From Anaerolineae bacterium (GTDB taxonomy: Bacteria > Chloroflexota > Anaerolineae > Anaerolineales > E44-bin32): a stretch of DNA of 5,910 nucleotides. Positions 1 to 5,863 of this stretch are shown here, one piece after another (positions within the stretch are counted from its first letter, which is position 1; each line of letters opens with the position of its first letter). Where the stretch lies: positions 1 to 5,910 of the forward strand of contig DAOVIK010000120.1 in NCBI GenBank assembly GCA_030673735.1, in the 5' to 3' direction. The notes beneath the pieces are model-generated. The model was not told where the DNA came from and did not search any database. It saw nothing but the letters and a program-made list of their open reading frames with translations. A program made the translations under genes and the position numbers.

Positions 1-9
1 AGGGCTGAC

Positions 10-16
10 AGGAGGG
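10..16 (+). promoter_or_regulatory. Ribosome binding site of cydB
   Basis: AGGAGGG is followed by six bases and then ATG at 23, a near-ideal Shine-Dalgarno arrangement that fixes the cydB start. Two stop codons lie just upstream: TGA at 6-8 and, in another frame, TGA at 19-21. Either could end the preceding gene. By family gene order that gene is expected to be cydA, but too little is in the window to test it. Confidence 0.85.
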
Positions 17-22
17 ATTGAC

Positions 23-1045
23 ATGTCTGGTGAGTTCCTTCAAATCCTTTGGTTCATTCTGATCGCCATCCTCTGGATCGGATTTTTCTTCCTCGAAGGC
101 TTTGACTATGGCGTGGGAATCTTGCTGCCCTTCCTGGGCAAGGATGATCAGGAACGCCGCAAGATCATCAACACCATTGGTCCCTTCTGGGACGGCAACG
201 AGGTTTGGCTAATCACCGCCGGTGGTGCTATGTTTGCAGCCTTCCCCAATTGGTATGCGACTTTTTTCAGCGGATTCTATCTACCGCTGGTGCTCATGCT
301 CATAGCCTTGATCGCACGCGGTGTGGCATTTGAGTTCCGCAGCAAGCATCGGCGTCCTGCTTGGCGTAGGACATGGGATTGGATGATCTTTATCGGCAGC
401 TTGGTTCCTGCCATTCTTTGGGGAATCGCCATGGGCAACTTGATCCGCGGCGTTCCTATTGACGCCACCATGACCTATACAGGCGGTTTCTGGAACCTGC
501 TCAATCCCTTTGCACTACTCTGTGGCTTGTCCTCGGTATTGATATTTGCCATGCACGGCGCCCTCTTCCTGAGCCTCAAGACAGAGGAGGTTCTCGAGGC
601 TCGCGCTAAAACGACAGCCAAACGGCTCTGGCCCTTTGCCTTAGCAAGTTTCATTATCACTGCGGTGGTGGGACTTCTCGCCACGAGCATATTCGATCAG
701 TCAACAATTACACACATTGTTCTTCTATTGGTGACAGGGGCAGCGTTGGTGGCCGCAGGCTGGCTGATTTCTAGATCTCGGAATAAATGGGCCTTTATCA
801 CCACTGGGATTACAATCGCCTTCTCGACCATTACGCTGTTTACGAAGCTCTTTCCGCGGGTGATGATTTCAAGCCTCAATCCGGAATGGAGCCTCACGAT
901 CTACAACGCCTCCTCTGGTTCGTATACGCTGAAGGTAATGAGTATCCTTGCCCTGATCTTTGTGCCGATCGTCTTGCTCTACCAGGGTTGGTCGTATTAC
1001 GTCTTCCGAGAGCGCATCGGTCGCGAATCGAAACTCGAATACTGA
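23..1045 (+). CDS. cydB: Cytochrome bd quinol oxidase subunit II (CydB)
   Basis: Membrane subunit of the bd-type terminal oxidase, which with CydA oxidises quinol and reduces oxygen to water in the cytoplasmic membrane. The family hallmarks are clear: GFDYGVG at residues 26-32, then ERRKIINTIGPFWDGNEVWL at 44-63, AAFPNWYAT at 72-80 and ASSGSYTLK at 296-304. D28 and D57 appear to match the conserved acidic residues near positions 29 and 58 of the E. coli protein, which have been linked to proton or haem functions. About eight to nine hydrophobic segments are visible, for example near 8-24, 82-99, 120-140, 160-185, 204-222, 230-250, 256-273 and 303-322. At 340 residues it is complete and is of the compact form; E. 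coli CydB is about 379. The start is ATG with a strong Shine-Dalgarno six bases upstream. cydA is presumably the gene just outside the window, and cydDC follows after a 248-base gap. Family assignment is secure. Confidence 0.97.
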   Translation: MSGEFLQILWFILIAILWIGFFFLEGFDYGVGILLPFLGKDDQERRKIINTIGPFWDGNEVWLITAGGAMFAAFPNWYATFFSGFYLPLVLMLIALIARGVAFEFRSKHRRPAWRRTWDWMIFIGSLVPAILWGIAMGNLIRGVPIDATMTYTGGFWNLLNPFALLCGLSSVLIFAMHGALFLSLKTEEVLEARAKTTAKRLWPFALASFIITAVVGLLATSIFDQSTITHIVLLLVTGAALVAAGWLISRSRNKWAFITTGITIAFSTITLFTKLFPRVMISSLNPEWSLTIYNASSGSYTLKVMSILALIFVPIVLLYQGWSYYVFRERIGRESKLEY

Positions 1046-1072
1046 TCCAGGGTGACACCTAACGTGGGCACA

Positions 1073-1106
1073 TCGGCACCTGAGCATTTGGGCGCTTGGG
1101 TGCCGA
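1073..1106 (+). terminator. Terminator-like hairpin after cydB
   Basis: Bases 1073-1085 pair with 1094-1106 to give a 13-bp stem: eight perfect outer pairs (TCGGCACC with GGTGCCGA), two G-U wobbles, then three more pairs, around an eight-base loop. The stem begins 27 bases after the cydB stop. The following bases, GATTTCT, are only weakly T-rich, so termination may be partial. This would let the oxidase genes be expressed more strongly than, or apart from, cydDC. The stem is seen directly; the termination role is inferred. Confidence 0.55.
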
Positions 1107-1196
1107 GATTTCTGGATAGTATCCTCAAGTCACCGGTTCTTCATTCCTTCACCACCTGATCATGGAACCGCTCATTTTGAAAACACTGTAGGCCCG

Positions 1197-1212
1197 ATTG
1201 GAGCCGTCCAAT
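1197..1212 (+). promoter_or_regulatory. Operator-like palindrome next to a -35-like hexamer
   Basis: ATTGGA-GCCG-TCCAAT is a perfect 6-bp inverted repeat with a four-base centre. The hexamer TTGACA (1213-1218) begins immediately after it and matches the consensus -35 box exactly. At the optimal 17-base spacing the sequence is TGTGGG, a poor -10, so a normal housekeeping promoter is not established. The arrangement would suit a dimeric regulator acting on a cydD promoter, or a small RNA hairpin. The regulator is unknown; this does not look like the Rex or FNR sites I know. Confidence 0.3.
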
Positions 1213-1228
1213 TTGACAAGCGAAAGAA

Positions 1229-1259
1229 GTGGGGGTGTGGGCTTGCATGAGTCCCCCAC
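1229..1259 (+). repeat. GC-rich inverted repeat in the cydD leader
   Basis: GTGGGGG at 1229-1235 is perfectly complementary to CCCCCAC at 1253-1259, leaving a 17-base loop. An alternative pairing of TGTGGG (1236-1241) with CCCACA (1255-1260) competes with it. No T-tract follows, so it is not a classical terminator. It lies 35 bases upstream of the cydD start and could affect transcription or translation of cydD. Whether it has any role is unknown. Confidence 0.3.
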
Positions 1260-1282
1260 AGAATCCGATTATTGGCGGATGC

Positions 1283-1286
1283 AGGA
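1283..1286 (+). promoter_or_regulatory. Ribosome binding site deciding the cydD GTG start
   Basis: AGGA is followed by seven bases and then GTG at 1294. The codon immediately before that GTG is an in-frame TGA (1291-1293), so translation of this frame cannot begin further upstream. The next candidate is GTG at 1312, which has no better Shine-Dalgarno at the right distance. GTG 1294 is therefore preferred. Confidence 0.55.
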
Positions 1287-1293
1287 TTGCTGA

Positions 1294-3042
1294 GTGCAGT
1301 CAAGGCTGAGAGTGGATAGGAGGCTGATCCAACAAGCCCGCTCGGCGCGACTTTATCTCGCGCTGACGATTGGTTTCGGCACGCTCGCCGGATTCATACT
1401 AGTGGGGCAAGCGCTTCTCCTGAGCCAAATCGTGACTGACGTATTCTTGGCAGGCAAAACTCTCAGCCACGTCCAACCCCAACTCCTGCTGCTGCTCGTG
1501 CTAAGCGTAGCGCGTGCTGGTTTCTCCTGGGGAGTGGAAGTAGCGGCGCAAAAAACCTCGGGGCAGGTGAAACATTCACTCCGTCAACGATTGATAAGAC
1601 ATCTGTTCATACTTGGCCCCGCATATACAAGTGGCGAACGCAGTGGCGAATTAACCAACACAGTTGTCGAGGGCGTGGAGGCGCTGGAAGCCTATTTCTC
1701 GCAATATCTCCCCCAACTGGCGATGGCCGCCTTGGTGCCGCTGACGATCCTCATCTTCATACTGCCCCTCGATCTGACGTCGGGTTTGGTTCTGCTCCTG
1801 ACGGCCCCCCTGATCCCGTTCTTCATGATCCTGATCGGTGACGCTGCCAATCGTCTTACGCAACGGCAGTGGAAATCGCTCAGTCGCATGAGCGCCCATT
1901 TCTTAGACAGCCTGCAAGGCCTGACCACACTCAAGCTTCTCGGGCGAAGCCGAGACCAGACACGGGTTATCGCTGCGATCAGCGATCAGTTCAAACAAAC
2001 GACTCTCGGCGTCCTGCGGGTGGCATTTCTGTCAGCGCTGGTTTTAGAGATGGTCGCCACCATCAGCACCGCCGTCGTGGCGGTTGGGATAGGCTTGCGC
2101 CTGCTCTACGGACGATTGATCTTTGAACAAGCGTTCTTCGTATTGATCCTGGCACCGGAGTTTTACCTGCCTCTGCGCATGCTTGGAACCCGTTTTCATG
2201 CCGGTATGTCGGGCGTGGCAGCCGCTGAGAGGATCTTTGAGATCCTGGACACCCCATCGCGCCAGATCAAACCTTCCACGCTCCAGACAAGAGATCCTTC
2301 TGAACATCGCTTTGACATCCACTTGCAGAATGTGCACCATTCATATGACAACGGTCATCGCGGCGCCCTGCATGGACTCACCCTGCAGATCGCCCCAGGG
2401 GAAAAGGTGGCCATCGTTGGCCCAAGCGGGTCTGGGAAAAGCACGATCGCCCATCTCTTGTTGCGCTTCATCGATCCTGATAGTGGATCGATCACCATTG
2501 ATGGCCAGCCCTTGGATTCCGTAGACATCACTGCCTGGCGATCCCAAATCGCCTGGGTTCCTCAAAATCCTTATCTGTTCAATACATCTGTCGGCGAGAA
2601 CATCCGTCTCGCCGATCCAAACGCCACTGAAGAAGAAGTCATCCGCGCTGCTCAACAGGCTCACGCCCACGAATTCATCCAAGCCCTACCTCAGGCGTAC
2701 GACACGCTTCTCGGCGAGCGCGGTTCTCGCTTAAGCGGTGGTCAAGCCCAGCGAGTCGCACTCGCGCGTGCATTCCTCAAACAGGCGCCATTCCTGATCC
2801 TCGACGAGGCCACGGCCAACCTCGACCCGGAAATCGAAGCGCACTTGCAGCAGGCGATGGAGCATTTGCTGCAGGATCGAACCGCGCTGATCATTGCTCA
2901 TCGTCTGGGTGTTGTCCAAAGCGCAGACACGATCCATGTGATTGCCGGAGGGCGAGTCATCGAAACCGGATCACACACCGCCCTACTGGAAGAGGATGGG
3001 CTATATTCTCGGCTTTTCGCTGCCCACGGTGGTTTCGCATGA
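1294..3042 (+). CDS. cydD: CydD: half of the CydDC ABC exporter needed for cytochrome bd assembly
   Basis: One of the two half-transporters of the inner-membrane CydDC complex. It has been described as an exporter of cysteine and glutathione and, more recently, as a haem transporter acting in cytochrome bd maturation. An N-terminal membrane domain covers roughly residues 20-310, with hydrophobic segments near 22-45, 62-75, 141-158, 162-182, 245-270 and 278-292. It ends in the CydD-like stretch APEFYLPLRMLGTRFHAG (287-304). The ATPase domain is intact: probable A-loop Y351, Walker A GPSGSGKST at 376-384, Q-loop Q424, signature LSGGQ at 480-484, Walker B ending in D504-E505, and switch H536. 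At 582 residues it is full length. The start is GTG. The stop overlaps the cydC start in ATGA, so the pair is almost certainly co-translated. CydC and CydD labels are swapped in some genomes; the assignment here rests on the 287-304 segment and gene order. Confidence 0.93.
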   Translation: MQSRLRVDRRLIQQARSARLYLALTIGFGTLAGFILVGQALLLSQIVTDVFLAGKTLSHVQPQLLLLLVLSVARAGFSWGVEVAAQKTSGQVKHSLRQRLIRHLFILGPAYTSGERSGELTNTVVEGVEALEAYFSQYLPQLAMAALVPLTILIFILPLDLTSGLVLLLTAPLIPFFMILIGDAANRLTQRQWKSLSRMSAHFLDSLQGLTTLKLLGRSRDQTRVIAAISDQFKQTTLGVLRVAFLSALVLEMVATISTAVVAVGIGLRLLYGRLIFEQAFFVLILAPEFYLPLRMLGTRFHAGMSGVAAAERIFEILDTPSRQIKPSTLQTRDPSEHRFDIHLQNVHHSYDNGHRGALHGLTLQIAPGEKVAIVGPSGSGKSTIAHLLLRFIDPDSGSITIDGQPLDSVDITAWRSQIAWVPQNPYLFNTSVGENIRLADPNATEEEVIRAAQQAHAHEFIQALPQAYDTLLGERGSRLSGGQAQRVALARAFLKQAPFLILDEATANLDPEIEAHLQQAMEHLLQDRTALIIAHRLGVVQSADTIHVIAGGRVIETGSHTALLEEDGLYSRLFAAHGGFA

Positions 3043-4820
3043 AGCGTGCCTTTTTCTCCCTGCTGAGACTGGCCGGTCCCTTCTGGAAACGTATGGGATT
3101 GGCTGTCCTGCTTGGGTTCGGGACCATCGCTAGCAGCGTAGGCCTTTTGGCAACCTCGGCCTATATCATTGCATATGCCGCCCTGCAACCGTCGATTGCA
3201 GAACTGCAGATCGCCATCGTCGGTGTTCGCTTTTTCGGCATCACACGCGGCATCCTCCGCTACCTTGAGCGCTTGGTCTCGCACAACGTTGCTTTTCGCT
3301 TGCTCGCAAGCCTACGCGTATGGTTCTATCAGAAGCTCGAACCTCTGGCACCGGCACGCCTGATTCGCTATCAGAGCGGCGATCTGCTCGGCCGCATCGT
3401 CGCTGACATAGAGACGCTGGGGCAGTTCTTCGCTCGCGTCCTGGCCCCACCGGCGGTGGCGGTATGCATCGCAATTCTCATGTGGTTCCTTTTTGGGGCG
3501 TTTGACCCTCGATTGAGCTTGCTGCTCGTCGGCTTTCTCAGCCTCGCAGGCGTCGGCTCCCTGGCCTTGGCGAAAGGCCTAGGCCGCGGCACAGGACGTC
3601 GGTTGATTGGGCTGCGTGCGTCGTTGAATTCTGCGCTGGTGGATGGAGTTCAAGGCTGCGCGGACCTACTTGCGTTCACTAGCGCCGAGCAACACCAATC
3701 GGATATCAGTTCCCTCAGTCAGCAGTACATTCAACTCCAAGAGCGCATGAGCCGCGTAAGCGGGCTTTCAAATGCCCTCACTGGGCTCCTGATGAATGTA
3801 TCGATCATCGCGTTGCTGATTGTCGCCATCCCGCTGATCAATGCTGGGCAGCTTGACGGAGTCTACCTCGCTCTACTTGTCCTGGCTGCTATCGCCAGCT
3901 TCGAAGCCATCCTACCCCTACCCTCAATCTTTCAACAGCTTGAAAGCCAATTGGCCGCGGCCCAGCGATTGCTTGAAATCGTCGATGCACAGCCATCCGT
4001 TATTGACCTGCGTGATACATCCCCCGAACCGATTGATGCTTCCCTGGTCGTCCGCGATCTCCGATTTCGCTATGGGCCCGAAGAAAGGCCTGCGCTGGAC
4101 GGGATCAGCTTCCAGTTGGATCAAGGCTCAACCCTGGCCGTGGTCGGACCCAGTGGCGCGGGCAAGTCCACATTGATCAATCTCCTGCTTCGTTTCTGGG
4201 ATTACGATGAAGGCAGCATCCGTTTAGGTGGGCACGAGCTAAGGGATTACCGTGGTGAGGACGTACGAAGGATGATCAGCGTTGTCTCGCAACGCACCCA
4301 TTTGTTCAACGATACGATCAAAGGGAATTTGCTCTTGGCCTCCCCAGATGCCAGCGATCACGATCTGATACAAGCAGCAAAGCTTGCTCAAATCCACCAA
4401 TTCATCCAAGGTCTGCCTAATGGCTATGATACTTGGATCGGTGAAGGTGGTCTGCTTCTGAGCGGTGGGGAACGTCAACGCGTTGCGATCGCGCGCGCGT
4501 TGTTGAAAGACACACCGATACTCATCCTGGATGAGCCAACCGCCAATCTCGACGCCCTAACCGCGCGAGAGGTCATGAAGGCACTATACGGGCTGATGGA
4601 AGAGCGGACCACATTGATCATCACGCATCGACTGGTGGGGCTTGAAGTGGTGAATCAGATCCTCGTCATGCATGAGGGGCGCGTCGTCGAGCGTGGGCGT
4701 CACGATGACTTAATCCAAGCCGGAGGTTTCTACAATCGGATGTTGAAACTGCAAACCAAATCCGAGGCGTTGGACATCCTTCTCGAGGCCAACGCATCTG
4801 GTGCGGGCTTGGTTCAATGA
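3039..4820 (+). CDS. cydC: CydC: second half of the CydDC ABC exporter
   Basis: Partner of CydD in the heterodimeric exporter required for cytochrome bd biogenesis. The membrane domain (about residues 18-300) contains the typical CydC block GITRGILRYLERLVSHNVAF at 67-86. H82 in its ERLVSH portion seems to correspond to the histidine reported to bind haem in E. coli CydC; this is from memory, not an alignment. The ATPase domain has probable A-loop Y345, Walker A GPSGAGKST at 370-378, Q-loop Q418, signature LSGGE at 474-478, Walker B with D498-E499 followed by P-T, and switch H530. Both subunits therefore appear to have complete catalytic motifs, with no degenerate site. It is 593 residues with a slightly long C-terminal tail after the ATPase domain. 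The ATG overlaps the cydD stop by four bases; the only Shine-Dalgarno-like sequence is a weak GGTGG at 3028-3032, which fits translational coupling. Confidence 0.94.
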   Translation: MKRAFFSLLRLAGPFWKRMGLAVLLGFGTIASSVGLLATSAYIIAYAALQPSIAELQIAIVGVRFFGITRGILRYLERLVSHNVAFRLLASLRVWFYQKLEPLAPARLIRYQSGDLLGRIVADIETLGQFFARVLAPPAVAVCIAILMWFLFGAFDPRLSLLLVGFLSLAGVGSLALAKGLGRGTGRRLIGLRASLNSALVDGVQGCADLLAFTSAEQHQSDISSLSQQYIQLQERMSRVSGLSNALTGLLMNVSIIALLIVAIPLINAGQLDGVYLALLVLAAIASFEAILPLPSIFQQLESQLAAAQRLLEIVDAQPSVIDLRDTSPEPIDASLVVRDLRFRYGPEERPALDGISFQLDQGSTLAVVGPSGAGKSTLINLLLRFWDYDEGSIRLGGHELRDYRGEDVRRMISVVSQRTHLFNDTIKGNLLLASPDASDHDLIQAAKLAQIHQFIQGLPNGYDTWIGEGGLLLSGGERQRVAIARALLKDTPILILDEPTANLDALTAREVMKALYGLMEERTTLIITHRLVGLEVVNQILVMHEGRVVERGRHDDLIQAGGFYNRMLKLQTKSEALDILLEANASGAGLVQ

Positions 4821-4892
4821 TCGAAGCGTTTGCAGTCCTGCGGTGACGAACCTCTCCCCTATTTGCTTTCAAAGGAGATCTCGAGTTGGCGC

Positions 4893-4911
4893 GTCCCTTG
4901 GAGCGAGGGAC
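4893..4911. terminator. Short hairpin in the convergent spacer
   Basis: GTCCCT at 4893-4898 pairs perfectly with AGGGAC at 4906-4911, with a possible T-G pair inside the stem. It lies between the 3' ends of cydC (stop at 4820) and the - strand methyltransferase gene (stop at 4951), where a bidirectional terminator would be expected. No T-tract follows on either strand, so the terminator role is weakly supported. Confidence 0.25.
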
Positions 4912-4950
4912 TGGGCTGCTGATTCCGCTTATCGCTTGTGGAGTCATTCA

Positions 4951-5394
4951 TCACAGATAGCGGCGCACTCGTTCCTTGTACTGAGCGTACTCGTCGCCAA
5001 ACTCCTTCTCAAGGAATCGCTCTTCCTTGAGAACGTCAACGAAATGAGTTAAGGCAGCAACCAATGGAAGCAAGACAAGTATCCACGCTGAATTCGCCGC
5101 CAGTCCGATGCCCAAGTACATGATCGTCCACCCAACGTACATAGGATTCCTGCTCAGCGAATAGGGCCCACTGGTGATGAGATCAGTCGGTCTCATGATT
5201 TCCATCTCGCCGACCTTCAAGACTGACCACACCGACAACCCAACTCCAATGAGGATCAGAGGAATGCCAAACGCAACTCCTATCCATGGGGCCGCGAACA
5301 GCCCATGCTTGAGCACGTACTGAAGAATAGCACCCAATATCAATCCCACGACATGCTGGGCCGGAATTGGCACATTAGCCCATTTCCACTTCAT
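4951..5394 (-). CDS. Small membrane methyltransferase of the ICMT/PEMT-like family
   Basis: Predicted integral-membrane, S-adenosylmethionine-dependent methyltransferase related to isoprenylcysteine carboxyl methyltransferases and phospholipid N-methyltransferases. The family signature is plain: SGPYSLSRNPMYVG at residues 75-88, then EERFLEKEFGDEYAQYKERV at 124-143, including E124, E125, F132, Y136 and Y139. In ICMT-type enzymes these two segments form the cofactor-binding region. Hydrophobic stretches lie at about 14-27, 36-58, 87-100 and 102-118, giving a three- to four-helix protein. At 147 residues it is on the short side for the family but has both ends of the domain. The start ATG (5394-5392) is supported by AAGGAG at 5410-5405, ten bases upstream. 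It runs convergent to cydC, so it is not part of that operon, and nothing in the sequence names its substrate. Bacterial members are often annotated only as isoprenylcysteine carboxylmethyltransferase family protein. Confidence 0.9.
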   Translation of the reverse strand: MKWKWANVPIPAQHVVGLILGAILQYVLKHGLFAAPWIGVAFGIPLILIGVGLSVWSVLKVGEMEIMRPTDLITSGPYSLSRNPMYVGWTIMYLGIGLAANSAWILVLLPLVAALTHFVDVLKEERFLEKEFGDEYAQYKERVRRYL

Positions 5395-5404
5395 ACTTAG
5401 AATT

Positions 5405-5410
5405 CTCCTT
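5405..5410 (-). promoter_or_regulatory. Ribosome binding site of the methyltransferase gene
   Basis: On the - strand AAGGAG is followed by ten bases and the ATG ending at 5392. The spacing is slightly long but within the functional range. It supports the start at 5394. I found no convincing -10/-35 pair upstream on this strand between 5411 and 5660. Confidence 0.7.
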
Positions 5411-5411
5411 T

Positions 5412-5793
5412 CGGCGACCTCACGACCTCGAGCCCTGCTGAAGCTTCACCTTTGCCTGCACTAAGTGTGTGCGGGCGGCTTGTAATTTGTGCTATTGAAA
5501 GGCTGAGTTCCTATAAGAATGAAGCGGGAAGATCAGTACCTTTCGGAACCTTTTCCCCGCCGATTTGCAAACGATCATGCTATACAGGATTTATACCTCA
5601 TGGCCTTCCCAATAGGCGCGCTCTGCCGAAGGATGACACAAGCCAGCCATCAGCAGCGAGCTAAATGATGACGGAATTCTAGCTATTGAGAGATTTAGGG
5701 AGGATCGCAGATGCCCCCTTCTCAACTGCGTGCGAAGCCTGCAGGAGAGAAGCAATACGCACAACGGTTTTGAGCTCAACGGCCAGGGATCTC
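5412..5793. other. Stretch with no convincing gene
   Basis: About 380 bases upstream of the methyltransferase gene without a protein I can support. A + strand frame of 70 codons from a TTG at 5452 and a - strand frame of 62 codons from a TTG at 5779 have no ribosome binding site and no recognisable composition. A TGC-TATACA segment at 5578-5586 looks like an extended -10 on the + strand, but it has no -35 and no gene behind it. Two tiny frames with better features (5711-5773 on + and 5679-5795 on -) are discussed as findings. No tRNA, rRNA, CRISPR or transposase remnant was seen. Confidence 0.6.
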
Positions 5794-5849
5794 ACCTAAC
5801 GACATCTAATTGCTGCGCTGCCCTGGTCCGCTACAGCGAGTGGTTAGGC
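5794..5849 (-). repeat. Candidate attC-like site (integron cassette recombination site)
   Basis: Read on the - strand, the segment starts with GCCTAAC (5849-5843) and ends with GTTAGGT (5800-5794). These fit the outer R'' (RYYYAAC) and R' (GTTRRRY) boxes of attC sites, and six of the seven bases are mutually complementary (5795-5800 with 5843-5848). The R'' box is followed by CACTC and then CGCTGTAGCGGACC, which resembles the left arm of many attC sites. Against it, the inner L boxes pair poorly: CGCTG and CAGCG can pair, but with unequal spacers of 4 and 15 bases. The pair of loose boxes alone could occur by chance about once in a window of this size. No integrase gene or second copy is present. 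Treat it as a lead only. Confidence 0.3.
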
Positions 5850-5863
5850 AGCGGACCAGCAAT
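5809..5863. repeat. Overlapping, mutually exclusive inverted repeats
   Basis: Two strong stems share the same bases. In the first, CTGGTCCGCT (5823-5832) pairs perfectly with AGCGGACCAG (5850-5859) over 10 bp, with a 17-base loop. In the second, 5809-5822 pairs with 5847-5853 and 5857-5863 over 14 bp, with a three-base bulge at 5854-5856. Its loop can form a further 5-bp hairpin (5828-5832 with 5839-5843). Only one of the two large stems can form at a time. No T-tract follows, so a simple terminator is unlikely. Such a fold suits a recombination site, an attenuator-like switch or a palindromic repeat element. Confidence 0.5.

Noticed and set aside
1056..1064. CACCTAACG after cydB, identical to 5793-5801 at the attC-like site.
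   Set aside because: A nine-base match is plausible by chance, and no GTTRRRY partner box follows in the cydB-cydD gap, so it is not evidence of a second attC-like site.
4801..5052. An 83-codon + strand frame across the cydC end and the methyltransferase gene.
   Set aside because: It overlaps two well-supported genes, lies antisense to the methyltransferase coding region, and shows no domain or start signal.
5415..5429. Tandem CGACCTC repeat upstream of the methyltransferase gene.
   Set aside because: Only two 7-base copies eight bases apart. It is too short to be called an operator array or CRISPR-like repeat.
5495..5520. Promoter-like TTGAAA followed by TATAAG on the + strand.
   Set aside because: The spacer between the two hexamers is only 11 bases, well short of the usual 16-18, and no supported + strand gene lies downstream.
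5452..5664. A 70-codon + strand frame starting at TTG.
   Set aside because: There is no Shine-Dalgarno, the start codon is rare, and the composition is rich in P, S, R and C without any hydrophobic or motif pattern.
5591..5779. A 62-codon - strand frame starting at TTG.
   Set aside because: It has no ribosome binding site and an S/R/L-rich composition typical of shadow frames. It conflicts with the better-looking 38-codon - strand frame in the same stretch.
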